Shown in pieces: positions 35,801-43,778 of a stretch of DNA of 64,000 nucleotides. A program made the translations under genes and the position numbers. Location: assembly GCA_964423665.1 (NCBI GenBank), contig CAYRFX010000002.1, forward strand, positions 1-64,000. Reading direction: 5' to 3'. Origin of the DNA: HGM04593 sp964423665. GTDB taxonomy: Bacteria; Bacteroidota; Bacteroidia; Bacteroidales; Bacteroidaceae. Numbering within the stretch: position 1 is the first letter of the stretch; each line of letters opens with the position of its first letter. Below the pieces are notes generated by a model, which was given only the letters and a program-made list of their open reading frames with translations, searched no databases and was not told the origin of the DNA.

Positions 35801-37010
35801 TTGTATAGAAAGAACTTACTAGGAGACTCGCAGGCTGGGAAGCAAAGACGTATAAATCCTTGATGTTTCTTGTTGCCCCCGAGAATGCATAACCGCCTAT
35901 ACTTTCCAAAGAAGAGGGCAGAACAACCTTGGTTAAATTCTCGCAATTATAGAATGCATACTCGCCTATGGAGGTTACTGTTTCGGGCAGTGTTACCGAG
36001 GCAAGAGATGTGCAACCATTGAAGGCGTTATCTCCCACCGATGTTACGGTATATTTTTTACCACCCCATGTTATACTTGACGGAACAACAATATCACCCA
36101 CATATTCTTGCGTAAACTCATCATAGGTGGTGCCATCAAAAGTAACCTCGCAGGTGGCAGCCACCTCCGATGTAACCCTGTAACTGATACCATCTACCAC
36201 AAAATAGTCGAGTTCCACAATGCTGGGGAAATTATCCCAGAATTCTGCTATATGATAAACATCACGAGTGCCATAAGGGACATGAAGGACAACATCACTA
36301 TTGCTATACATATAATAAGACCCATAATCAACAACGGAAGGAGGTGTAGGTGCCATACAATACAACTTGGTTATTCCAGCATTATAAAGAAATGCATAAG
36401 CTTGGATATCTGTTATATTTGAGCCTAAATAGACCGTATTCAATACATTACTACCAGAATGCCATGAAGTAGAATAGCAAACTGCATTTTCAGGAACAGT
36501 TTGCACCCCATGACCTATATAAAGTGATTTAAGGTCGTTTACGTAAGCAACAGCACACGACCCAATCTTGGTAACATTGCTTGGAATTTCCAATTTTGAC
36601 AATCCATTTATACTGGACAATGCATTAGAGCCCAAACTTTCAACACTTGCAGGGATAACTATATCTGCAAGTGAAGTATAACGAAACGCACTATGTCCAA
36701 TGCTAAAGATTGTATTTGGCAGTTTTACATTTGTCAGGTAATCGCAGGCATAAAAGGCCATCTCTCCGATAGCCGTTACCGTATAAGTGTATCCATGATA
36801 CTCCACGGTTTCCGGTATAACAACCTCTCCGGAATATTCATCGTCATAACTACCAGACGCGCTACCTTTGAATGTAACCTCAACAGTTTTTGCACTCTCA
36901 TCGGTGATGTTGTAAAAAATACCATCTACCTCAAAATCGTGGGCACTTGCCACCGTGCTACACAGCAATGCTATTGCCGGCAACAACAATTTAAGATAAA
37001 ACTTTTTCAT
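32847..37010 (-). CDS. Secreted LRR_5 (BspA-like) protein with cohesin- and dockerin-like modules
   Basis: A 1387-residue secreted protein with a type I signal (MKKFYLKLLLPAIALLCSTVASA). Three similar modules (from about residues 25, 315 and 485) each have an entry strand like FEVDGIFYNIT and LRR_5 repeats such as IGEMAFYACDYLTNVKLP. A discoidin-like stretch and another LRR block follow to about 930. Then come a cohesin-like domain (about 985-1120), a two-repeat dockerin-like segment (1126-1182; DVNSDSRINVSDI and DVNGDTRINVSDI), a second cohesin-like domain (1204-1340) and a sorting-like tail ending GIYIVNGKKVVIK. BspA relatives bind host proteins; binding here is inferred. I chose the ATG at 37010 for its signal peptide. 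A structured leader precedes it. Confidence 0.85.
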   Translation of the reverse strand: MKKFYLKLLLPAIALLCSTVASAHDFEVDGIFYNITDESAKTVEVTFKGSASGSYDDEYSGEVVIPETVEYHGYTYTVTAIGEMAFYACDYLTNVKLPNTIFSIGHSAFRYTSLADIVIPASVESLGSNALSSINGLSKLEIPSNVTKIGSCAVAYVNDLKSLYIGHGVQTVPENAVCYSTSWHSGSNVLNTVYLGSNITDIQAYAFLYNAGITKLYCMAPTPPSVVDYGSYYMYSNSDVVLHVPYGTRDVYHIAEFWDNFPSIVELDYFVVDGISYRVTSEVAATCEVTFDGTTYDEFTQEYVGDIVVPSSITWGGKKYTVTSVGDNAFNGCTSLASVTLPETVTSIGEYAFYNCENLTKVVLPSSLESIGGYAFSGATRNIKDLYVFASQPASLLVSSFYTSLYSGAILHVPCNSAALYKSADYWKNFTNVDELGYFEANGLYYSISSAANSTCEVVKSVVEYCGDVEIPASVVYNGTTYTVTGIGEEAFSGSTSVTSVTIPENVAYIASKAFAGCSGLSSITLPSKLVSLSSSVFYGCTSLETVTTLAPEAPAINELSFAGLSSATSLIYPVGSDYSKWIPYFNMSKEVESQVSMVKYPFYVSETDGLPSNSMVDDNAVWESPLYKFDTEQSGIRITVFESNKSVVYNGYPTVSFAELEFYDESGYKMEYLISDVTTNSLATNAGSLSGLNDGDYSTYYYSTQSAGYGTVPYDYVYVDVKFQFAVSAFKVKWVVRVSNLSSQVLPTSVGFSNTGETCSLASASNSGECGDDASWNLYNGTLIISGNGAVSSTSWSSFSSSIKNIVVEEGITILPAYIFNNYVNLQCASLPSTLTTIGNEAFKGCSSLASVITAATVAPSLGSDVFSGISENAILTIPADSDYSSWEQYFSAFKGNNGEAITALKVLLANAQVLYDNSVEGDNVGEYVKGSKAALQAVIDEVAAKVSDDMLNTDVELLTAQINSAIETFGLRINVNYSNNIKFENVTAHAGEQATILVNMNNVDEIAGFQFDVILPHGVTFAVDDEGYELIDLLTERTTRKKHTLESTLQADGSIRVVCYSLNKAVFSGNEGAVLSMIVNVAEDMADGDYVIDVKDIVMSDSEGKVQHDVPWSASCITVESHISGDVNSDSRINVSDIAGLVCIILGYDTEGFNVKAADVNGDTRINVSDIAALVNIILNSSSSAAAPKKAAAQTRSAAQSSLTIEPFSIGAGEEKEIEVLMENPDTDICQIEFELTLPTGIEIVYDEENECDMIDFGSRTNYKKHSVASNKISENTTKIMCTSQTNALFKNYSGDVLVITVRATDAFTAASAEFSLSNIVLALPDGITSLTPANYAGTISNTTGIEEIMSEQGTAKIYDLQGRKIDVITEKGIYIVNGKKVVIK

Positions 37011-37386
37011 ATTAATGTAATTGGCTCCCCCAATTCCCCGATAGGAGTGTTTATAAAAAGAAAAGCGTGGGAACTGCACCTGTTGCTCGTTCCACGCATA
37101 GAGGCTCTGGCATCGCCCTTCAGTCAAGAACGAGCAACGCAGAGCCCACGCCGATATATTAGCATTTGAGGAATGACATTTGCACACCACTCCCTCATGC
37201 GTAATACACGCCCATAGGCATCTACCGTTGCCTTGTCTTTGACTGAATATGAAACTGCCAGATTTCTATGCGTCAAGAACAAAGCGTCAAGTAAACGCTT
37301 CTAAAAAATTATTTCCCACCCTGCCGCCTCGCAAAAGGCATCGGCGTGGGGGAGAGCCGTTTACAAAATGTATAAATGGACTCAAC
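37011..37386 (-). promoter_or_regulatory. 375-nt structured leader with two terminator-like hairpins
   Basis: Read on the minus strand, the leader holds hairpin 1 (37337-37352 with 37315-37328) followed by AATAATTTTTTAG (37313-37301), and hairpin 2 (37145-37151 with 37065-37071 outside, 37128-37138 with 37082-37092 inside) followed by TTTTCTTTTTAT (37064-37053). Segment 37145-37152 is also complementary to 37343-37350 in hairpin 1, so the folds can compete. This resembles a riboswitch or attenuator but matches no class I can name. Confidence 0.55.
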
Positions 37387-37391
37387 CAACG

Positions 37392-37423
37392 GCAAAGATA
37401 TAATTTCTTTTATTCATTACAAA
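37392..37423 (-). promoter_or_regulatory. Promoter of the LRR surface-protein gene
   Basis: The minus strand reads TTTG (37423-37420), 19 bases, TATCTTTGC (37400-37392): perfect spacing and consensus. Confidence 0.75.
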
Positions 37424-37527
37424 ATTTTATTATTTTAACAAGCTGTTTAATTCCTTGATAGAGCTGCAATAACCCTCGCAGGCAACAATATTCGCAGGTA
37501 AAATATTATTTCAACATCTTTTTTTGT

Positions 37528-37536
37528 TATCTTCGC
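37528..37536 (+). promoter_or_regulatory. Probable -7 box of pyrC
   Basis: TATCTTCGC, TTCG form, 23 bases before the pyrC ATG. Confidence 0.5.
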
Positions 37537-37559
37537 ACAAAGTATAAAAAGACACAAGC

Positions 37560-38888
37560 ATGAGAATACTAATAAGCAACCCCATAATAGTGAATGAGGG
37601 GGAGAGTTTCAGAGGTTCCATCGTGATAAACAATGGCAGAATAGCCGAAATACTCAAAGGAGACAAGTTGCCGACGAGAGAGATTGACTGCATTGTAGAG
37701 GCGGGTGATATGTTCCTTATTCCCGGCGTTATTGATGACCATGTGCATTTTCGCGAGCCCGGGCTCACTGCAAAAGCCGATATTCGCAGCGAGAGCCGTG
37801 CCGCTGCTGCCGGCGGTGTAACATCTTTCATGGAGATGCCCAACACAGTGCCGCAAACCACCACGCTGGCTGCATTGAAGGAGAAATTTTCCATTGCCGC
37901 AAAAGAGAGCCTCATAAACTACTCTTTCTATTTTGGTGCCACAAACAACAATTACAAGTACTTCAACAAGCTGAACCCGCGCCGTGTGTGCGGAATAAAG
38001 CTTTTCATGGGGTCGAGCACCGGCAATATGCTGGTAGATGAGGCAGACAAGCTCGAAAAGATCTTCTTCACAGCAAACCTGCCTGTGGCTGTGCATTGCG
38101 AAGATGGTGCCACCATTGCTGCAAACACCAAAAGAGTGGTTGCACGCGAAGGTAACAACCCCGATGTCTCCTTCCACCCTGTGATACGAGACAGCAAGGC
38201 ATGCTACCGCAGCACGCAGACCGCGGTGGAGCTTGCCAAAAAGCATGGCACCAAGCTGCATATCATGCATATAAGCACAAAAAGGGAGCTTTCGTTGCTA
38301 AGGCATGCAGGCGATAATATCACTGCCGAGGTTACACCTGCACACCTCACATTCTGCAGCGACGACTACAGCCGCTTAGGTACAAAGATAAAGTGTAACC
38401 CTGCAATAAAAAGCAGTGCCGACCGCGATGCTCTGCGCAAGGCTACCGCAAAGGGGCTGATTGATGTGGTGGGGACAGACCATGCGCCACACCTCCCCAA
38501 GGACAAAGAGGGCGGAGCACTCACAGCTGCGTCGGGCATGCCAAGCATACAGTTCTCCCTGCTTGCCATGCTGAAGTTAGTTGATGACGGCGTGCTCACA
38601 ATGGAGACATTGGTGGAGAAGATGTGCCACGCACCCGCAAGAATTTTCGGAGTGAGCAAGAGAGGCTTCATAAAAAGAGGATTTGCGGCAGATTTTGTAC
38701 TATTGCGCCCCAACGCCCCGCACACAATCGAGAAAAAAGGTATTATAAGCAAATGCGGGTGGAGCCCCTTTGAAGGCGACACCTTCAACTGGGCTGTTGC
38801 ACAAACATGGGTAAACGGCGAGTGTGCATACAAAGAGGGTGTAATTAATGAAGATGTGAGAGGAAAAGCTCTTATATTCAGCCGATGA
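37560..38888 (+). CDS. pyrC: Dihydroorotase
   Basis: A 442-residue amidohydrolase of the class I dihydroorotase type, interconverting carbamoyl-aspartate and dihydroorotate in pyrimidine synthesis. Metal ligands are visible in DDHVHFREPG (residues about 59-68), VHCED, LHIMHIST and GTDHAPH. Length is normal. The stop overlaps the next start by 4 bases (ATGA), coupling it to the MetH activation-domain gene. Confidence 0.93.
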   Translation: MRILISNPIIVNEGESFRGSIVINNGRIAEILKGDKLPTREIDCIVEAGDMFLIPGVIDDHVHFREPGLTAKADIRSESRAAAAGGVTSFMEMPNTVPQTTTLAALKEKFSIAAKESLINYSFYFGATNNNYKYFNKLNPRRVCGIKLFMGSSTGNMLVDEADKLEKIFFTANLPVAVHCEDGATIAANTKRVVAREGNNPDVSFHPVIRDSKACYRSTQTAVELAKKHGTKLHIMHISTKRELSLLRHAGDNITAEVTPAHLTFCSDDYSRLGTKIKCNPAIKSSADRDALRKATAKGLIDVVGTDHAPHLPKDKEGGALTAASGMPSIQFSLLAMLKLVDDGVLTMETLVEKMCHAPARIFGVSKRGFIKRGFAADFVLLRPNAPHTIEKKGIISKCGWSPFEGDTFNWAVAQTWVNGECAYKEGVINEDVRGKALIFSR

Positions 38889-39700
38889 AAAAACATATTT
38901 TCTGTTACACCGTTCCGCAGCTGCTGCCATACATTGATTGGAGCTATTTTTTCCATGCGTGGGGTATTGAGACACGCGCATGGGAGAGCGAGCATGCACA
39001 AGAGGTGAAGCGCGACGCTCTTGCCCTGCTACACAGCATGGGAGGGAGTATTATTGCAAAAGCCGTATTTGCTCTGTGCAACGCAAGAGGCTGTAACGAA
39101 AATATTATCATAGAAGAGAATACCACGCTGCCATTATTGCGGCAGCAACATGCGCGCCGGGGGGAGCCCAACCTCTGTTTGAGCGATTTTGTTTCACCGC
39201 ATGGCGACAGAATAGGGCTGTTCGCAACCACAACAAGCATAGAGCAGCACAATAAGAGCAACGACACTTATAAAAAGCTGTTACTGCAAACCATTACAAG
39301 CCGACTGGCAGAGGCGGCAGCAACCCTCATGCACAAAGATGTGCGCACAAACGCCGGCTTATGGGGATATTCACCGGGCGAAAATCTCACCCCCGAGGAG
39401 CTTAATGCAGAAAAGTTTCAAGGAATACGCCCCGCTGTGGGCTACCCTTCACTGCCCGACCAGTCTGTGATATTTATTATAGACAAACTGCTGCAACTGC
39501 ACTCTATTGGCATAGAACTCACACAGAATGGAGCAATGAAGCCACACGCTTCGGTTTGCGGAATAATGATTGGTCACCCGGCAGCACGATATTTTGCAGT
39601 GGGCAAGATAAGCGACGAACAGCTGCACGACTACGCGCTGCGCCGTGGAATTGCAGCCGAAGATTTACACAAATTCCTGTATAAAAATGTAACGCAATAG
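38885..39700 (+). CDS. Stand-alone MetH activation-domain protein
   Basis: A 271-residue protein that matches only the C-terminal reactivation domain of B12-dependent methionine synthase. The SAM-binding signature is present as GIRPAVGYPSLPDQS and later HASVCGIMIGHPAARYFAVGKI. In full-length MetH this domain binds SAM and allows remethylation of oxidised cobalamin. Here it is a separate polypeptide, so it would have to act in trans on a MetH elsewhere in the genome. It is translationally coupled to pyrC by a 4-base overlap, a link whose meaning is not obvious. Confidence 0.82.
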   Translation: MKKHIFCYTVPQLLPYIDWSYFFHAWGIETRAWESEHAQEVKRDALALLHSMGGSIIAKAVFALCNARGCNENIIIEENTTLPLLRQQHARRGEPNLCLSDFVSPHGDRIGLFATTTSIEQHNKSNDTYKKLLLQTITSRLAEAAATLMHKDVRTNAGLWGYSPGENLTPEELNAEKFQGIRPAVGYPSLPDQSVIFIIDKLLQLHSIGIELTQNGAMKPHASVCGIMIGHPAARYFAVGKISDEQLHDYALRRGIAAEDLHKFLYKNVTQ

Positions 39701-39803
39701 CCATTAAGAGAGGATATACAACAAACTTTCGCAAAAGATTTATAAAAAATCGGAAAAGAAAAGCTATCTTAGCGCAAGATTACCATATTAAACAATTCAA
39801 ACA

Positions 39804-40541
39804 ATGAAACTCAGAAAGATTCTACACCCGTTTTATGTATTGTACCAATTGGTTTTTGCATGGTGGGCAGCCTTGATAACAATAGCCCTAACCTGCATAG
39901 GTATCAGCCTGTTTGGCAGATATTTGAAGATAAAGAACGGTGATTACTACCCCGCACTTATACTCTTCCGCGTAGTATGCTGGATATGTCTTATCCCCGT
40001 AAAGGTGATTGACCGCGACAAATATGTGGAGAAAGACAAGAATTATGTATTTGTGGCAAACCACCAAGGATTGTTCGATGTGTTGGTGATGTATGGTTAT
40101 GTACGCAAGAACTTCAAATGGATGATGAAGGCCTCTTTGCGCAAGGTGCCTCTATTGGGTAAGGCTTGTGCCGACACCGACCACATCTATGTTGACCGCA
40201 CCACACCGCAGAAAGATATTCTGCGCAAGGCTCTCAACATTTTGAAAAGCGGCAAATCAATGTCTATCTTCCCCGAGGGCACACGTTGCCGCGACGGAAA
40301 GTTAGGCACATTCAAGAAGGGTGCGTTTGTTGTGGCAAATATGGCACAGAAGCCTGTTGTTCCTGTGGCTATCCAGGGTTCATACGAACTTATGCCCCCG
40401 GGCAAGATTTTCTTGCACTGGTCATCAATTAAACTCACATTCCATGCACCGATAGAGTGCAAAGGGCGCGACGCCGAGAATGTGGAATACCTGATGAACA
40501 CCTCTCGCGAGGTTATTGCCAAGACTCTTGGAGAGGCGTAA
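39804..40541 (+). CDS. plsC: 1-acyl-sn-glycerol-3-phosphate acyltransferase
   Basis: A 245-residue membrane-associated acyltransferase with two N-terminal hydrophobic segments (about 12-35 and 55-70). The catalytic HX4D motif is NHQGLFDV (His near residue 85), and the substrate motif is FPEGTR. It makes phosphatidic acid from lysophosphatidic acid. Monocistronic; a terminator hairpin follows. Confidence 0.92.
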   Translation: MKLRKILHPFYVLYQLVFAWWAALITIALTCIGISLFGRYLKIKNGDYYPALILFRVVCWICLIPVKVIDRDKYVEKDKNYVFVANHQGLFDVLVMYGYVRKNFKWMMKASLRKVPLLGKACADTDHIYVDRTTPQKDILRKALNILKSGKSMSIFPEGTRCRDGKLGTFKKGAFVVANMAQKPVVPVAIQGSYELMPPGKIFLHWSSIKLTFHAPIECKGRDAENVEYLMNTSREVIAKTLGEA

Positions 40542-40570
40542 AGAAGGAGTGCTCTCCCGAGAATACCACA

Positions 40571-40606
40571 AAAAAAGAAAACGATGTGCGCATCGTTTTC
40601 TTTTTT
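40571..40606. terminator. Bidirectional terminator between plsC and DUF4369 gene
   Basis: Arms 40571-40586 and 40591-40606 (AAAAAAGAAAACGATG and complement) with a 4-base loop, A-run on one side and T-run on the other, between convergent genes. Confidence 0.85.
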
Positions 40607-40617
40607 TATGTGGGGTG

Positions 40618-41325
40618 TTAATCGAGCAACCGCTGCTGTTTCAACCGCGCCGCGTTCTCGCGGGCAACATCATAGAAAGCCTTTACAAAGGAGTCGTTGC
40701 GAAAAGCATCGGGAGCATCATTGAACAGCGTTTCAAGTTCTGTATTAAGAATGGGGGCAGGCACCGCACTATACATCATTGCGAATATGCACGGACCAAG
40801 CACATTATTCATATTACGCCTCACATAACTGTTCATAAGTTTCTCAACAGCCTCGCCCACAATCTCAATGGAGTCGTTCACACAATCGGCGGCGGCCTCG
40901 ACAGAACAGCCGTTCAGTATTAAAGAGGTTTCCCTGCGTTCAAGTTCCGTCATACGCGCTTCGAGCTGTGCCTGTTCGCGCACAAGGGTATTGAGTTCCT
41001 CGTTAAGCGGAGTGCCGCCAATGGTTATCATATTATCGGTAATCTCAAATTCAATGGTACCCCTTTCTGCAACAAAGGGAAATACAGGGACATTGCCTAT
41101 GCAGAACGAAGCTATAAAAGCGGTATCGACCGGGCCACACATCTCAAATGCACCGTGCGACACACGGCATGAGTCTATTGTGCGATATACGCCACCCTCC
41201 ATCTTCTTTATATAGACATATTCATCATTTATAATATCGGACAATATTGTACCTTTTACACAAAAATCGTTGTTGCATGAGACTATAAACAATGAGAGGA
41301 AAAGCAGTGCAAAAGTGTTTTTCAT
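40618..41325 (-). CDS. DUF4369-type lipoprotein without thioredoxin domain
   Basis: A 235-residue lipoprotein: the signal MKNTFALLFLSLFIVSC ends in a lipobox. The body is a DUF4369-like N-terminal beta domain (FCVKGTILSDIINDEYVYIKK) followed by a helical coiled region with RMTELERRETSL. It corresponds to the first half of the protein at 30382-31560 but stops before any thioredoxin fold. Function unknown; probably periplasmic and outer-membrane associated. Confidence 0.8.
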   Translation of the reverse strand: MKNTFALLFLSLFIVSCNNDFCVKGTILSDIINDEYVYIKKMEGGVYRTIDSCRVSHGAFEMCGPVDTAFIASFCIGNVPVFPFVAERGTIEFEITDNMITIGGTPLNEELNTLVREQAQLEARMTELERRETSLILNGCSVEAAADCVNDSIEIVGEAVEKLMNSYVRRNMNNVLGPCIFAMMYSAVPAPILNTELETLFNDAPDAFRNDSFVKAFYDVARENAARLKQQRLLD

Positions 41326-41504
41326 ATTCCAAATTTATTATTCTTTTTTATTTGCATGGGCGAAGATAACAACATTTCCAATATCACAAAGTTTTGTTAA
41401 TCAATTTTATGATTTCATCGCCATCTATAACATTTTACAACAAAAATAGAGCTGCAAAAGGCAAGTTTCACATAAAAGAGAAAGGGCGATGAAGTTTTTT
41501 TCAC

Positions 41505-41513
41505 TATCTTCGC
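41505..41513 (+). promoter_or_regulatory. Probable -7 box of the S46 peptidase gene
   Basis: TATCTTCGC, TTCG form, 33 bases before the ATG. Confidence 0.5.
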
Positions 41514-41546
41514 GCCCAAGAAAAATTTTTATAAAGTTATATAATT

Positions 41547-43694
41547 ATGAGAAAAACATTTTTAACACTGCTTGTTGCAGCAATCGCCCTTCCGGCACAG
41601 CTTATTGCCGATGAGGGTATGTGGCTACTACAACTCATGCGCAGCCAGAATTTGGAAAAACCTATGCGCGAACTTGGTCTTGAACTTACAGCCGACGACA
41701 TCTACGCCCCGGGCGCACCCTCATTGAAGGACGCCATCGGTATCTTTGGCGGCGGTTGCACCGGAGAAATTGTTTCGCCCAACGGACTTATTCTCACCAA
41801 CCACCACTGTGGTTACAGCTATATTCAGCAATTAAGCGCTGTGGAGCACAACTACCTGCGCGATGGTTTCTGGAGCCAGAGCTATGCCGAGGAGCTCCCT
41901 TGCAAGGATATAAACTTTACTTTTGTTGCAGATATAAAAGATGTAACCGACGAGATTAACAGCCGCATAGCAGCCGGCACACTTACCGAGCAGGATTCCT
42001 TTAACGAAGCCGCTCTCTCGTTAATTGCAGCCGAGCTGTTTGAGAAAGACAGCATTGAGGGCAAGCAATATCTTTCTCCCCAGCTGCTCCCCTATTTTGA
42101 GGGTAACAAATTCTACCTTGTATATTACAAGAAATATACCGACGTGCGCTTGGTGGGAACACCTCCCAACTCTATTGGCAAGTTCGGTGGCGAGACCGAC
42201 AACTGGATGTGGCCCCGCCACACAGGAGATTTCTCGGTGTTCCGTGTGTATGGCGACTCACTGGGCAACCCCGCAGCATACAGCGAGAAGAACATTCCGC
42301 TAAGCACTCCCAAATACTTGAACATCTCTCTTGCGGGAGTGGATTATGACGATTTTGCCATGATTATGGGCTTCCCGGGAAGCACCTCGCGTTACCTCAC
42401 AAGCGAAGAGGTTAAGCACCGCATGTACTCAGAGAACGAGCCCAGAATTGCAATGCGCGATGCAGCCCTCAAAATTATTCGCGAGGAGATGGAGAAGGAT
42501 GAGGCTGTGAACATTCAGTATGCCAGCAAGATGGCGCGCATAAGCAACTACTGGAAGAACTCCATTGGCATGAACAAGGCTATTGTGGACAACAAGGTGG
42601 TGGAGACAAAATTGGAGAAAGAGGCTGCCTTCAAGGAGTTTGCACAGAGCACCGGGAACAAGGAGTATGAGACTGTTGTGGAGAAGATAAACGCTGCTAT
42701 AAACACACAAAGCCGCACTGAATATCTCGCGACTTTGGTTGTGGAGCTCATAAGCAACATCGAATTTATAAGACGCAACCTTGCATACGGCAATGACAGC
42801 ACCGCCGATGCCAAGTTCCTGGAGAAGCCCGAGGCTGTAAAAAGCTACTACAGCTGGGTACACGACCGCGACTACAACCACCGCATAGACTGCCGTGTGG
42901 CAAAATCACTCATTCCCCTTTATATGTCTCTCACAAAAGAGGAGGAACGCCCCGCACTGCTCAACGAGATGAACAAAAAATATAAAGGCAACATGGAGAA
43001 ATACATCGATGATGTATATGAGACCTCAATAATGGCAAATGAGAAGAACATGGAGAAGTTCCTCAAAAAGCCCGCTGCAAAGAAGCTCGAGAAAGATATG
43101 GCTGTGCAGTTGCGCAACGCCATCTATGGCAAATACCGCGAGATCGCAAACAGCCAAAAAGAGTTCTACAACACAATAAACGTGCTGCACAAGACCTATC
43201 TGAAAGGACTTATGGAGATGGCAAACGGTGCGCCCATGGCTCCCGATGCTAACTTCACCATGCGCCTCACATACGGTAGTGTAAAGGCATACCAGCCCAA
43301 GGACGGTGTTACATATAACCACTACACTACCCTAAATGGTGTTATGGAGAAGGAGGACAGCACTAACAGCGAATTTATTGTTCCTGCACGTTTGAAGGAG
43401 CTTTACCTTGCAAAAGATTTTGGCGACTATGCTCTCCCCAACGGCGACCTGCCTGTTGCATTCCTCACCACCAACGACATTACAGGCGGTAACAGCGGCA
43501 GCCCCGTTATGAACTCACGCGGCGAGCTTATAGGACTTGCTTTTGACGGTAACTGGGAGTCGTTGAGCAGCGATATTAATTTTGACAAGAAACTGCAACG
43601 TTGTATTAACGTGGATATCCGCTATGTTCTTTTCGTTATAGAGAAATATGGTAACTGCAAGAGATTGATTGACGAGATGAATATCGTCAGATAA
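41547..43694 (+). CDS. S46-family dipeptidyl-peptidase (DPP7-like)
   Basis: A 715-residue periplasmic serine peptidase. A type I signal ends ALPA, leaving Gln at +1. The trypsin-like core has LTNHHCGYSY (catalytic His near residue 86-87), DNWMWPRHTGDFSVFRV (Asp) and TGGNSGSPV (Ser). Close to the Ser, LAFDGNWESL has Gly where DPP11 enzymes have Arg, so cleavage after hydrophobic rather than acidic residues is expected, as in DPP7. It would trim dipeptides from imported oligopeptides. Monocistronic, ending at a perfect palindrome. Confidence 0.92.
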   Translation: MRKTFLTLLVAAIALPAQLIADEGMWLLQLMRSQNLEKPMRELGLELTADDIYAPGAPSLKDAIGIFGGGCTGEIVSPNGLILTNHHCGYSYIQQLSAVEHNYLRDGFWSQSYAEELPCKDINFTFVADIKDVTDEINSRIAAGTLTEQDSFNEAALSLIAAELFEKDSIEGKQYLSPQLLPYFEGNKFYLVYYKKYTDVRLVGTPPNSIGKFGGETDNWMWPRHTGDFSVFRVYGDSLGNPAAYSEKNIPLSTPKYLNISLAGVDYDDFAMIMGFPGSTSRYLTSEEVKHRMYSENEPRIAMRDAALKIIREEMEKDEAVNIQYASKMARISNYWKNSIGMNKAIVDNKVVETKLEKEAAFKEFAQSTGNKEYETVVEKINAAINTQSRTEYLATLVVELISNIEFIRRNLAYGNDSTADAKFLEKPEAVKSYYSWVHDRDYNHRIDCRVAKSLIPLYMSLTKEEERPALLNEMNKKYKGNMEKYIDDVYETSIMANEKNMEKFLKKPAAKKLEKDMAVQLRNAIYGKYREIANSQKEFYNTINVLHKTYLKGLMEMANGAPMAPDANFTMRLTYGSVKAYQPKDGVTYNHYTTLNGVMEKEDSTNSEFIVPARLKELYLAKDFGDYALPNGDLPVAFLTTNDITGGNSGSPVMNSRGELIGLAFDGNWESLSSDINFDKKLQRCINVDIRYVLFVIEKYGNCKRLIDEMNIVR

Positions 43695-43715
43695 AAGCGA
43701 TAAAATATAAAGAAC

Positions 43716-43759
43716 AAACAAACTCCTCGGTTGTGCATGCACAACCGAGGAGTTTGTTT
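43716..43759. terminator. 44-bp perfect palindrome, bidirectional terminator
   Basis: Arms 43716-43737 and 43738-43759 are perfectly complementary with no spacer, between the convergent S46 and CotH genes. Confidence 0.8.
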
Positions 43760-43778
43760 ATATAGAGTACCGATAGAG

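Noticed and set aside
43716..43759. 44-bp palindrome as a mobile-element end or recombination site
   Set aside because: It sits between convergent genes like the other hairpins and is best explained as a bidirectional terminator.
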